Below, one piece after another: positions 47,653 through 56,856 of a stretch of DNA of 64,000 bases. Origin of the DNA: Flavobacterium sp. N502540 (GTDB lineage Bacteria; Bacteroidota; Bacteroidia; Flavobacteriales; Flavobacteriaceae). Positions within the stretch are counted from its first letter, which is position 1; every line of letters starts with the position of its first letter. The translations under genes and the position numbers were made by a program. The stretch is from positions 2,604,001 through 2,668,000 of the forward strand of contig NZ_CP110012.1 of assembly GCF_025947365.1 (NCBI RefSeq). Reading direction: 5' to 3'. The notes beneath the pieces were generated by a model. That model made no database searches. It worked only from the letters and a program-made list of their open reading frames with translations, and had not been told where the DNA came from.

Positions 47653-48804
47653 ATGGAATTTGATTTTTTAGAGCCACTTAACGACGGGATTTTAAAATTT
47701 ATTAGTTCCTTGTCTTCGCAGGAGTTAGGAAGTAAGATAGTTTTGCACACAGAGGATCAGTTTCCGGATATCAGTAAAATTAATATTGCGATTATTGGTG
47801 TTTTAGAAGATCGTCGTAATGAAGATTCAATCAACACTGTTAATCTGAATGCCGTTCGTAAAAAACTTTACGGTATGTTTCCGGGAAACTGGGATGCTTC
47901 GATTGCTGATTTGGGAGATATTCTCGCAGGAAATTCTGTAGAAGATACCTATTTTGCTTTAAAGCGAGTGACATCTACTTTAATTAAGAACAAAGTGATT
48001 CCTATAGTTCTTGGGGGTTCGCAGGATTTAACCTATGCGTTATATCGTGCCTATGACGATTTAGAGCAAATGGTGAATATGGTTGCTGTGGATAATAAGT
48101 TTGATTTTGGTAAAGAGAATGAAACGGTTTCGGCTAATTCTTATTTGACTAAAATTATTATCGACGAGCCTAATAATCTTTTTAATTACTGCAACATTGG
48201 TTATCAGACTTATTACAATTCACAAGAAGAAATTGATCTGATTGAAAAATTGTTTTTTGATGCCTATCGTTTAGGAGAAATCTCCAATAAGATTGCATTG
48301 GCGGAACCGGTTTTTAGAGATGCTGATTTGGTTAGTATCGATTTGAACTCGGTAAAATCTTCAGCTTCAGGAAATATGGTTTCGTTTGAGCCAAACGGTT
48401 TCAATGGAAAAGAAATATGTTCACTGGCAAGGTATGCCGGAATCAGTGATAAAGTTTCCAGTTTTGGAATTTTTAATCACAATAGCACAGCACCCGAAGC
48501 TGGTATCATTGCACAAATCGTATGGTATTTTATCGAAGGATATCATTACAGATCGAAGGAATATCCATTTGGTAGTAGAGCAACGTACTTGAAATATATT
48601 GTTCCTCTTGAAGACGAAGAATTGATCTTTTATAAAAGTGATAAAACAGACCGTTGGTGGATTGAAATTCCGTTTGAATCAAACGGTCACAATAAATTAA
48701 AGAGAAATACGTTATTACCGTGTTCTTACGACGAGTATTTGAGTGCTTGTAATCAGGAATTGCCTGAAAGATGGTGGAAAGCACAACGAAAAAATGCTTT
48801 GTAA
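47653..48804 (+). CDS. Arginase/formiminoglutamase-fold protein with degenerate metal site
   Basis: The 383-residue protein has the ureohydrolase layout: IAIIGVLEDRRN early, VIPIVLGGSQDLTYAL near 115-130, MVAVDNKFDFG and LVSIDLNSVKSS. In active enzymes these positions are GGxHD, DAHxD and SxDxD. Here the two His are Q124 and K149, and the last Asp is Asn, so the manganese centre looks lost. It lies 3 bp after topA and before gldK, an arrangement I also recall from F. johnsoniae. A non-catalytic or regulatory role is inferred. Confidence 0.8.
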   Translation: MEFDFLEPLNDGILKFISSLSSQELGSKIVLHTEDQFPDISKINIAIIGVLEDRRNEDSINTVNLNAVRKKLYGMFPGNWDASIADLGDILAGNSVEDTYFALKRVTSTLIKNKVIPIVLGGSQDLTYALYRAYDDLEQMVNMVAVDNKFDFGKENETVSANSYLTKIIIDEPNNLFNYCNIGYQTYYNSQEEIDLIEKLFFDAYRLGEISNKIALAEPVFRDADLVSIDLNSVKSSASGNMVSFEPNGFNGKEICSLARYAGISDKVSSFGIFNHNSTAPEAGIIAQIVWYFIEGYHYRSKEYPFGSRATYLKYIVPLEDEELIFYKSDKTDRWWIEIPFESNGHNKLKRNTLLPCSYDEYLSACNQELPERWWKAQRKNAL

Positions 48805-48963
48805 AATGAAATTTTAGCAGAAATTTAATTTTTTCTGCGTTTCTGAAATACTGTTAAATAATATTAGTAAGACAAGTCGTACAGTAACTGATAAATAACG
48901 TCTTACGTCGATTTTTTGTGTTAGTTTATCGATGAAATATTTTTTTTTTATTTTATTTAACAT

Positions 48964-48971
48964 TATTTTTG
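48964..48971 (+). promoter_or_regulatory. Candidate -7 box for gldKLMN
   Basis: TATTTTTG fits TAnnTTTG in the 263-bp gap before gldK and would give a ~90-nt leader. No -33 TTG is at the right distance. Confidence 0.4.
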
Positions 48972-49067
48972 ACCGATAAAATAAATTTCGCAACTAGTAT
49001 TGTTTTTTAGATAAATAATAAATACGTTTACGGACTTATAATAATGAATAGATAATCCCAAATTTAT

Positions 49068-50471
49068 ATGAAGAAGTTTATTGCATTTGCAACAATGTTA
49101 ACACTGGTAATTGGCTGTGGTAAGTCAGGTGACAAAGGTGAGTTGGTAGGTGTTACAGGAGGTAAATGGCATCCTGAGAAGCCTTATGGAATGACATTAG
49201 TTCCTGGTGGATCTTTTATTATGGGTAAATCAGATGCTGATTTAGCTAATGTGGAGGATGCTCCTACTAGAACGGTGACAGTTCGTTCATTTTATATGGA
49301 TGAAACAGAGATTACCAATAGTGAGTACCGTCAATTTGTAGAGTGGGTAAAAGACTCTACAATGAGAGTTCGTTTGGCTATTTTAGCTGATGAAACAGGT
49401 CAGAAACCTGCCGGTGATTCTAAAGGTAAAAAAGGCGGAAGTATTGCTGATTTTGCATTTAATGATTCAGATCCGGAAAAAATGACTGCATATGATAAGT
49501 ATATGTATGATAACTACTACAGTGTAGGAACAAAAGATGATCCTTATGCAGGTAGAAAATTAAATAAAAAAGTAAAGTTAATTAAAGATACAAAAGCTTA
49601 CCCGGATGAGTATTATACTGAGGTAATGGATTCTATGTATTTACCAATCGAAGAGTCTTATAATGGTTTAAGAACAATTGATGTAAACAAATTGAAATTC
49701 CGTTATTCTTGGATGGATATTCAGGCTGCAGCGAAAGCTAAAGTTGGAAAAAGAAAAGACTTCGTTAAAACGGAACAAGTAAGTGTTTATCCTGATACAA
49801 CGGTTTGGATTAAAGATTTTGCTTATTCTTACAATGAGCCAATGCATAACGATTATTTCTGGCATAAAGCTTATGGAGATTATCCTGTAGTGGGTGTAAC
49901 CTGGAAACAGGCAAAAGCATTCTGTGCATGGAGAACTTTGAACAAAAACGGTTATATCAAATCTAAGAAAAAAGGACGTGACTTAGTAAATGCTTTCAGA
50001 TTGCCAACAGAGGCAGAGTGGGAGTATGCTGCAAGAGGAGGTCTGGAATCAGCTACTTACCCTTGGGGAGGTCCTTATACGAAAAGCGACAGAGGTTGTT
50101 TCTTAGCAAACTTCAAACCAAGCAGAGGAGATTATGCTGCTGACGAAGCATTATACACTGTTGAAGCTAAATCTTATGAAGTTAACGGTTATGGTTTGTA
50201 TAACATGGCAGGAAACGTTTCTGAGTGGACCGATTCAGCTTATAACCCAAATGCATACGAGTATGTTTCTACAATGAACCCTAACGTAATTGATGGAAAC
50301 AATCAAAGAAAAGTAGTTCGTGGAGGTTCTTGGAAAGACGTTGCTTATTTCCTACAGGTAAGCACACGTGATCACGAATATGCTGATTCTGCTAGAAGTT
50401 ATATTGGTTTCAGAACTGTACAAGATTACATGGGAACTCAATCAACTGGAGGCGGTAAGAAGAAAAAGTAA
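49068..50471 (+). CDS. gldK: Type IX secretion lipoprotein GldK
   Basis: GldK forms, with GldN, the periplasmic ring of the type IX secretion system under the outer membrane. The lipobox is LTLVIGC (Cys17). The body is a formylglycine-generating-enzyme/sulfatase-modifying-factor fold: GMTLVPGGSFIMGKSD, then FRLPTEAEWEYAARGG, GLYNMAGNVSEWTDSAY and a late VVRGGSW. The fold is structural here. It heads the gldK-L-M-N run. Confidence 0.96.
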   Translation: MKKFIAFATMLTLVIGCGKSGDKGELVGVTGGKWHPEKPYGMTLVPGGSFIMGKSDADLANVEDAPTRTVTVRSFYMDETEITNSEYRQFVEWVKDSTMRVRLAILADETGQKPAGDSKGKKGGSIADFAFNDSDPEKMTAYDKYMYDNYYSVGTKDDPYAGRKLNKKVKLIKDTKAYPDEYYTEVMDSMYLPIEESYNGLRTIDVNKLKFRYSWMDIQAAAKAKVGKRKDFVKTEQVSVYPDTTVWIKDFAYSYNEPMHNDYFWHKAYGDYPVVGVTWKQAKAFCAWRTLNKNGYIKSKKKGRDLVNAFRLPTEAEWEYAARGGLESATYPWGGPYTKSDRGCFLANFKPSRGDYAADEALYTVEAKSYEVNGYGLYNMAGNVSEWTDSAYNPNAYEYVSTMNPNVIDGNNQRKVVRGGSWKDVAYFLQVSTRDHEYADSARSYIGFRTVQDYMGTQSTGGGKKKK

Positions 50472-50548
50472 GCATCTAATTAATTAAAATCAAATAAGTA
50501 AACCAAATCAACAAATCTATTTTAAATTAAAACCTAAAAAAAAGTATT

Positions 50549-51196
50549 ATGGCATTATTAAGTAAAAAAGCAATGAATTTCGCTTATGGTATGGGAGCGG
50601 CAGTAGTAATTATTGGAGCATTATTCAAAATTACTCACTTTGAGATTGGACCATTAACAGGGACTGTTATGTTATCGATTGGATTGGTAACTGAGGCGTT
50701 AATCTTTGCTCTTTCTGCTTTCGAACCAGTTGAAGACGAATTAGACTGGACTCTTGTTTACCCTGAATTAGCGAATGGTCAGGCTAGAAAAAAAGCTGAC
50801 AAAGTTGAGGCACCATCTGACGCCCAAGGATTATTGTCTCAAAAATTAGATGCAATGTTAAAAGATGCTAAAATTGACGGAGAGTTAATGGCAAGCTTAG
50901 GAAACAGCATTAAAAACTTCGAAGGAGCTGCTAAAGCTATTTCTCCAACAGTTGATTCAATTGCAGGACAAAAGAAATATGCTGAAGAAATGTCTATGGC
51001 TGCTGCACAAATGGAATCATTAAACAGTTTATACAAAGTTCAATTAGAAAGTGCTTCTAGAAACGCACAAGCAAACAGCGAAATTGCTGAAAATGCTTCT
51101 AAATTAAAAGAACAAATGCAATCTATGACTGCAAACATTGCTTCATTAAACAGTGTTTACGGTGGTATGCTTTCTGCAATGAGTAACAAAGGATAA
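50549..51196 (+). CDS. gldL: Type IX secretion motor protein GldL
   Basis: GldL forms the membrane part of the proton-driven motor that powers type IX secretion and gliding. Two helices lie at ~9-27 and ~37-56. Glu49 in the second helix (SIGLVTEALIFAL) matches the residue known to be essential for proton use in F. johnsoniae. A long cytoplasmic helical region of ~130 residues follows. Confidence 0.96.
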   Translation: MALLSKKAMNFAYGMGAAVVIIGALFKITHFEIGPLTGTVMLSIGLVTEALIFALSAFEPVEDELDWTLVYPELANGQARKKADKVEAPSDAQGLLSQKLDAMLKDAKIDGELMASLGNSIKNFEGAAKAISPTVDSIAGQKKYAEEMSMAAAQMESLNSLYKVQLESASRNAQANSEIAENASKLKEQMQSMTANIASLNSVYGGMLSAMSNKG

Positions 51197-51247
51197 TTAG
51201 TTTTTGACTATTATATTAAATTTATTAATAAGAACTAATTAGAAAAA

Positions 51248-52789
51248 ATGGCAGGAGGAAAATTAACCCCTAGACAGAAGATGATTAACCTGATGTATCT
51301 GGTTTTCATCGCAATGTTAGCAATGAACGTATCAAAAGAAGTTATATCTGCTTTTGGTTTGATGAATGAAAAATTTGAAGATGCAAATACTTCTTCAGTT
51401 ACTACAAATGCTGGTTTATTGACAGCTTTAGATCAGAAAGCTGCTGAAGCAAAAGGAGAATTCGCTATCGCTGCGGGAACTGCTCATAAAGTGGAAGCAA
51501 TTACAAAAGATTTTTATAGTTTTATTGGAGGTCTGAAAACTCAGGCTGTAAAAGGATTTGAAGTAGATAAAGAAACTGGAAAAATGCCTTACGAGTCTAT
51601 GGACAGAGGTGATAACATCGACGACTGGTTTACAGGAGACGGTTACACTAAAAAAGGAAATGAAATTATCGCTAAAATCGAGAAATACAAATCAGATATT
51701 AAAGCTGCTTTAGGTACAGATAAAAAATATGCTGATATTATTGCAGAGGTAGAGAAAAAATTTAATGTTTCTGATGTAAAAAACAAAGAAGGTATAAAAG
51801 AAAAATACTTAGCATACCACTTCAAAGGATTTCCAGCAATTGCTTCAGCTGCAAAACTTTCGGCTTGGCAAAATGATGTTCAAAAACTTGAAGCTGACGT
51901 TTACAACCGTGCTTTAGGAAAAGCGGCTGTTGCTGCTGCTTCTTACAGCAATTATCAAGCGATTGTTGTTTTAGACAAAAACGCTTACTTCCAAGGAGAG
52001 AAAGTTACTGGTAAGGTAGTTTTAGGTCGTTATGACGAAAACACAAAGCCAACTTCATTCCAAGGTCCTGGACAAATTGTTAACGGACAAGCGGTTATTT
52101 CGTTAACTGCAGGAGGTGTTGGAGAGCAAAATATTAATGGACAATTTACATTCTTAGAAGACGGTAAAAACATTCCACTTAAATTTGCCGGAAAATATGT
52201 TGTAGTACCAAGACCAAACTCTGCTACAATTTCTGCTGATAAAATGAACGTAGTATATAGAGGAGTTGTGAATCCAATCTCTGTATCGTTCGCTGGTGTT
52301 GATGCAAACAAAATTGTTGCAAGTGCTCCAGGATTAGTATCTGCTGGAAAACCTGGAAAATATAACATGAACCCGGGTTCAGGTACTGAAGCTACTATTT
52401 CTGTTACTGGTACATTGCCAAACGGAGATAAAGTTACAGATAAGAAAACATTCAGAATTAAAGGTATTCCTGGACCAACTGGTACAATTAGAGGAGAAAT
52501 GGGTGTTGTTAAAGGACCTAAATCTAACTTAGAAATTGCTACAATTGGTGCTAAATTACTTGATTTTGATTTCGAAGTTGGTTTAGATGTTGTTGGATTT
52601 AATTTGAAAATTGCAGGACAACCTACAGTGGTTGTTAATGGTAACAGATTAAATGCACAATGTAAATCAGTTCTTGCAAGAGCTGGTAAAGGAGACCAGG
52701 TTACTATTTCTGAAATTAAAACTAAACTTGTTGGAGCTGGTAGTTATTTATTGCCAAGAACTGCTCCGGTAATTTACGAAATACAATAA
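51248..52789 (+). CDS. gldM: Type IX secretion motor protein GldM
   Basis: GldM spans the periplasm from the GldL motor to the GldK/GldN ring. A short N-terminus holds Arg9 (GKLTPRQKM), thought to pair with GldL Glu49, then a single membrane helix (~13-30, INLMYLVFIAMLAMN). The periplasmic part comprises several successive domains, including a Ser/Gly-rich beta segment (SVSFAGVDANKIVASAPGLV). Length 513 fits. Confidence 0.96.
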   Translation: MAGGKLTPRQKMINLMYLVFIAMLAMNVSKEVISAFGLMNEKFEDANTSSVTTNAGLLTALDQKAAEAKGEFAIAAGTAHKVEAITKDFYSFIGGLKTQAVKGFEVDKETGKMPYESMDRGDNIDDWFTGDGYTKKGNEIIAKIEKYKSDIKAALGTDKKYADIIAEVEKKFNVSDVKNKEGIKEKYLAYHFKGFPAIASAAKLSAWQNDVQKLEADVYNRALGKAAVAAASYSNYQAIVVLDKNAYFQGEKVTGKVVLGRYDENTKPTSFQGPGQIVNGQAVISLTAGGVGEQNINGQFTFLEDGKNIPLKFAGKYVVVPRPNSATISADKMNVVYRGVVNPISVSFAGVDANKIVASAPGLVSAGKPGKYNMNPGSGTEATISVTGTLPNGDKVTDKKTFRIKGIPGPTGTIRGEMGVVKGPKSNLEIATIGAKLLDFDFEVGLDVVGFNLKIAGQPTVVVNGNRLNAQCKSVLARAGKGDQVTISEIKTKLVGAGSYLLPRTAPVIYEIQ

Positions 52790-52829
52790 TATAGTAGGTA
52801 AAACTACTTCAATATCTTATAATGATATC

Positions 52830-53822
52830 ATGATGAAAGTAAGAAATTTTTTAATAGCTATTGTTTCTATCGCTGGAGGATTTTCTTCCTATGCGCAATC
52901 GAATTTGCTTAATGCAAAAACACCGGCTCAGATAGGTCTTAAGACCCCTGCGCAACTTATTTCTGATAACGATAAGCCTTTAGCTTATGGTTATGTAGAT
53001 GATAGAGATATCTTAATGGGAAAAACTACTTGGGAGATCATTGATTTAAATGAAAAAATCAATTTTCCAATGTACTTTCCGGTTGATACGGCTAATATTG
53101 GTTCTGACAGACGTTCACTTTATGATGTTTTGACGAAAGCTGTTAAAAGCGGCAAAATAACTGAAGTATACAGCGACAGTTATTTCAATACTAAAAAATC
53201 TTTGAAAGATATTCAGGGTGCATTATCACGTATTGATACAACAGATGCAGGTAGAGAATTAATCAACCAATATCCGGACGACTACAAAACACGTGTTGTG
53301 AAGAAAAAAGTTGTAACTGGTACTGGTAAGAAAAAAGTAGTTTCTTATGTTGATGAAACTGTTGGTCCAACAAGAACGGTTCCAGCTGAGTATATTCTGA
53401 AACAAGATTTAACTGCTGCAGATGTTACACAATATAAAATTAAAGGATACTGGTATTTTGACAAACGTCAAAGTGAATTGAAATATCGTTTGCTTGGAAT
53501 TTGTCCAGTAACTCCGGATGTTTACACAATGAATAGTGACGAAAAAGATTATATAGAGTTGTTTTGGGTTTTCTTCCCTAACGCCAGAGAGGCGCTACAC
53601 GAAGCAAAAGCATTCAACGATAATAATTCTGCGCTTCCAATTTCATTCGATCAGATTTTGAATTCAAGACGTTTTAATGCGGTTGTCTATAAAGAAGAAA
53701 ACTTGTACGGAGATCGTGAGATTAAAGATTACATGAAAGATAACGCACAAAATCAATTGTTAGAATCTGAAAGAGTAAAAGAGAAGATTCGTAACTTCGA
53801 ACAAGATATGTGGAACTACTAA
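52830..53822 (+). CDS. gldN: Type IX secretion protein GldN
   Basis: GldN is the periplasmic ring partner of GldK. A signal peptide (FLIAIVSIAGGFSSYAQ) is present. The mature protein has YGYVDDRDILMGKTTWEIID, INFPMYFPVDTANIGSDRRS and YIELFWVFFPNAREALHEAK. It is followed by a hairpin terminator and then by its close paralogue gldO, with which it is nearly identical over long stretches. Confidence 0.96.
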   Translation: MMKVRNFLIAIVSIAGGFSSYAQSNLLNAKTPAQIGLKTPAQLISDNDKPLAYGYVDDRDILMGKTTWEIIDLNEKINFPMYFPVDTANIGSDRRSLYDVLTKAVKSGKITEVYSDSYFNTKKSLKDIQGALSRIDTTDAGRELINQYPDDYKTRVVKKKVVTGTGKKKVVSYVDETVGPTRTVPAEYILKQDLTAADVTQYKIKGYWYFDKRQSELKYRLLGICPVTPDVYTMNSDEKDYIELFWVFFPNAREALHEAKAFNDNNSALPISFDQILNSRRFNAVVYKEENLYGDREIKDYMKDNAQNQLLESERVKEKIRNFEQDMWNY

Positions 53823-53844
53823 GTATCTGAATAACAATATATCA

Positions 53845-53880
53845 AAAACTCTTACTACATTTGTAGTAAGAGTTTTTTTT
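53845..53880 (+). terminator. Terminator of gldN
   Basis: AAACTCTTACTACA pairs perfectly with TGTAGTAAGAGTTT over a tiny loop and runs into many T. The terminator after gldO is nearly the same. Confidence 0.85.
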
Positions 53881-54040
53881 TTGCTCATTATCTTGAGAAT
53901 CAGTTTTATCAGTGAATTTGTTCCGTTTTTTAGGGGTAATTTCGATTAGAGTTGTTGTTATTATAGTGTTTTTAAGATGTGTGAGAAAAAACACAATATA
54001 TACGGTGTATTTACGTTCAATAGGTTTTAATTGTAGTATC

Positions 54041-55030
54041 ATGAAAGTAAAGATTTTTTTTATTGTTATTATTTTTGTTATTGGTAACCTTAGTATTAAA
54101 GCTCAATCTAATTTGCTTAATGCGAAAACAGCAGATCAAATCGGGTTTAAAAATCCTGGTCAGTTGCGTGCTGATAACGATAAGCCTATGGCTTATGGTT
54201 ATGTAGATGACAGGGATGTTTTGATGGGAAAAACGACCTGGGAAATTATTGATTTGAATGAAAAAATCAATTTTCCGCTGTATTTTCCGGTTGATACTGC
54301 CAATATTGGTTCGGATAGACGTTCTCTTTATGATGTTTTGATTAAAGGAATAAAACAGGGAAGAATTACAGAAGTGTATGCTGACAGTTATTTTAATACC
54401 AAAAAATCGTTGAAAGACATTCAGGGCGGATTGTCCCGTATTGATACAACAGATGCCGGTAGAGAATTAATTAATCAATATCCGGACGATTATAAAACGC
54501 GTGTGGTGAAGAAAAAAGTAGTGACCGGTACAGGCAAGAAAAAAGTGGTTACGTATGTAGATGAAACAGTTGGTCCGACCAGAACGGTGCCAGCTGAGTA
54601 CATTTTAAAACAAGATTTAACGGCAGCGGATGTTACACAATACAAACTTAAAGGATATTGGTATTTTGATAAGAGAGAGAGTGAACTGAAGTATCGATTG
54701 CTCGGAATTTGTCCTGTAACCCCGGATGTTTATACCATGAATAGTGATGAAAAAGATTATATAGAACTCTTTTGGGTGTTTTTCCCCAATGCAAGGGAAG
54801 TGCTAAATGAAGCAAAAGCTTTTAATGATGCTAATTCGGCACGTTCTATTTCTTTCGATCAGATATTAAATTCGAGACGTTTTAATTCAATTATTTATAA
54901 GGAAGAAAACGTTTATGGAGATCGTGAAATCAAGGACTATATGAAGGACAATGCACAGAAGCAGCTGTTAGAATCTGAAAGAGTAAAAGAGAAGATTCGC
55001 GACTTCGAACAAGATATGTGGACCTACTAA
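54041..55030 (+). CDS. gldO: GldN paralogue GldO
   Basis: The 329-residue product has its own signal peptide (FFIVIIFVIGNLSIKAQ) and matches GldN almost throughout, for example YGYVDDRDVLMGKTTWEIID and the identical RVVKKKVVTGTGKKKVV. In F. johnsoniae GldO is a partly redundant copy of GldN. I chose ATG 54041. A start 43 codons earlier would translate the intergenic region and remove the signal peptide from the N-terminus. The gldN terminator lies between, so gldO probably has its own promoter or depends on read-through. Confidence 0.95.
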   Translation: MKVKIFFIVIIFVIGNLSIKAQSNLLNAKTADQIGFKNPGQLRADNDKPMAYGYVDDRDVLMGKTTWEIIDLNEKINFPLYFPVDTANIGSDRRSLYDVLIKGIKQGRITEVYADSYFNTKKSLKDIQGGLSRIDTTDAGRELINQYPDDYKTRVVKKKVVTGTGKKKVVTYVDETVGPTRTVPAEYILKQDLTAADVTQYKLKGYWYFDKRESELKYRLLGICPVTPDVYTMNSDEKDYIELFWVFFPNAREVLNEAKAFNDANSARSISFDQILNSRRFNSIIYKEENVYGDREIKDYMKDNAQKQLLESERVKEKIRDFEQDMWTY

Positions 55031-55050
55031 GAAATTAGTAACATTATACC

Positions 55051-55086
55051 AAAAACTCTTATTACATTTGTGGTAAGAGTTTTTTA
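55051..55086 (+). terminator. Terminator of gldO
   Basis: AAAACTCTTATTACA pairs with TGTGGTAAGAGTTTT; a T run follows. It differs from the gldN terminator by two substitutions. Confidence 0.8.
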
Positions 55087-55102
55087 TTTTACCCCTTTAC
55101 AC

Positions 55103-56152
55103 ATGTTGGATTATATAATTGTCGGATCTGGATTGGCCGGAATTTCATTTGCTGAAATTGCGCTAAAAAACAACAAGTCTATATTAGTTATAAATGATGA
55201 ATCGCAAAATTCATCAAAGGTTGCGGGAGGGTTGTACAATCCCGTAATTTTAAAGCGCTTTAGTGAAGTTTGGAAAGCAGAAGAGCAATTGATTATAATG
55301 GATGAATTCTATAAAACAATTGAAAGTAAATTACAAACCAAGGTAAATTTTAGGCTTCCTATTTTAAGAAAATTTTTCTCGATAGAAGAACAGAACAATT
55401 GGTTTTCCGCTTCTGATAAACCACTTCTGGCACCATTTCTTTCTACCAAATTAATCTTTAAAAAATACAATGGTATCGATTCTCCGTTTGATTATGGAGA
55501 GGTTTTACATACCGGTTATGTTGATACGGCTTTATTGTTGGATAAATACCACGAGTATTTACTTCAAAACAAATTATTGCTTCAGGAGTCGTTTGATTAT
55601 GCTAAACTGATTATTGATGAAGATTTTGTTCGGTATAAAGAATATCAGGCTAAGCATATTATTTTTGCAGAAGGTTTCGGACTGCATGCCAATCCGTTTT
55701 TTCAGGATTTGCCATTGGATGGAACTAAGGGGGAACTTTTTATTATCAAGGCACCTGATCTGGATCTGGATGTGATTGTGAATACAAGCGTGTTCATTTT
55801 GCCTTTGGGAAATGATTTGTTTAAAGTGGGAGCAACCTACAATTGGAAAGATAAAACTGATACGCCAACGGAAGAAGGAAGAACAGAGTTAATCGATCGT
55901 ATAGAGGAAATTATCAATTGTGATTTTGAAGTTGTTTCGCATTTTGGCGGGGTGAGGCCAACCGTACGCGATCGTAGACCAATTATTGGTACGCACAATC
56001 GATACCGTTCGCTACATCTTTTAAACGGATTAGGGACGCGTGGTGTAATGCTTGGTCCCGCCATGGCTAAAGATTTATATGAGTATATTGAAGACCAAAA
56101 ACCTTTAGATCCAACAATTGATATTCATCGTTTCTACAAGAAAAGAAAATAG
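55103..56152 (+). CDS. FAD-dependent oxidoreductase (DAO family)
   Basis: The 349-residue protein starts with a dinucleotide-binding fold, YIIVGSGLAGISFAEIAL, and has ESQNSSKVAGGLYNP near 40-50 and a late HFGGVRPTVRDRRPIIGTHN followed by LNGLGTRGVMLGP, typical of D-amino-acid-oxidase-like enzymes. The electron acceptor and substrate are not evident. I prefer ATG 55103 because an earlier start would translate the tail of the gldO terminator. It is followed by a convergent DUF983 gene. Confidence 0.88.
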   Translation: MLDYIIVGSGLAGISFAEIALKNNKSILVINDESQNSSKVAGGLYNPVILKRFSEVWKAEEQLIIMDEFYKTIESKLQTKVNFRLPILRKFFSIEEQNNWFSASDKPLLAPFLSTKLIFKKYNGIDSPFDYGEVLHTGYVDTALLLDKYHEYLLQNKLLLQESFDYAKLIIDEDFVRYKEYQAKHIIFAEGFGLHANPFFQDLPLDGTKGELFIIKAPDLDLDVIVNTSVFILPLGNDLFKVGATYNWKDKTDTPTEEGRTELIDRIEEIINCDFEVVSHFGGVRPTVRDRRPIIGTHNRYRSLHLLNGLGTRGVMLGPAMAKDLYEYIEDQKPLDPTIDIHRFYKKRK

Positions 56153-56154
56153 CT

Positions 56155-56538
56155 TTATTTCGATCCTGCTTCTGGATCGTAAGAAACAAACATGTTGATG
56201 TACAGGTTTCTCGAAAGTCTTAAGACAAATGGGAATAATAGAATCAGCGTTGCAACAATGATCAGAAAAGACTCTTCGACTGACGTTTTGAAAAATACAA
56301 ACGAAACGATAAAAGCCGCAATTCCAACTGCAACATTTAAACCATAACTAACATACATGGCACCATAAAAAAACGATGGTTCAATCTGGTATTTTAACCC
56401 ACAGTGACTGCAATTTTCGTTCATTTTAAGAACCTTGGTCAAATGAAGCGGGTTTCGATCAGAGTACATGCTTTCTTTGTGACATCTTGGGCAGCTTCCT
56501 GTTAGTATACTGTATAGTTTAGATCCTTTTTTTAACAT
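56155..56538 (-). CDS. DUF983 membrane protein with zinc-ribbon motif
   Basis: The 127-residue protein has CPRCHKESMY (~16) and CSHCGLKYQIEPSFFYGAMY (~43), two Cys pairs, then two or three membrane helices (VAVGIAAFIVSFVFF; FLIIVATLILLFPFVL). This pattern defines DUF983. Function is unknown. It is convergent with the FAD gene and has a TAnnTTTG box ~113 bp upstream. Confidence 0.88.
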   Translation of the reverse strand: MLKKGSKLYSILTGSCPRCHKESMYSDRNPLHLTKVLKMNENCSHCGLKYQIEPSFFYGAMYVSYGLNVAVGIAAFIVSFVFFKTSVEESFLIIVATLILLFPFVLRLSRNLYINMFVSYDPEAGSK

Positions 56539-56856
56539 GGTTGCAATTCAATTAATGGTTGACATTGTAGAGAATCAATTTTCGTTTTAGAGTAAAACAT
56601 TTTGATTCTGATAAAAATATTTAAAATTTATCTTACGGAGAAGAGTAGAACAAAGATACTATTTTAGTTTGTATTTTTTGTTGAAAGAATATCCGTAGTT
56701 CTTGTGTTTTCTCCTTGTTCTTTTAGTTGGTTAGTCGTAATATTGCGCGAAATGAAAATGGACTTCAGAGCAAGGATATATTTTCCGTAAAAGAAGCAGG
56801 AAGAGTTGTTATGCTGAAATGAGTCTCTAGAAAAACTAACATAGTAATATTCAAAA
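56539..56856. other. Divergent intergenic region (318 bp) before terC
   Basis: No gene is seen. It holds the candidate DUF983 promoter and presumably the terC promoter, for which I find no clear box. Confidence 0.5.
56651..56658 (-). promoter_or_regulatory. Candidate -7 box for the DUF983 gene
   Basis: TATCTTTG on the minus strand fits TAnnTTTG, with a leader of about 105 nt. Confidence 0.4.

Noticed and set aside
49068..50471. GldK as an active formylglycine-generating enzyme
   Set aside because: The fold signature is present, but the gene is clearly the structural type IX secretion component by context and lipoprotein signal; I see no basis for catalysis.
53912..54040. N-terminal extension of GldO
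   Set aside because: The added residues come from spacer sequence and would bury the signal peptide inside the protein. ATG 54041 matches the gldN start.
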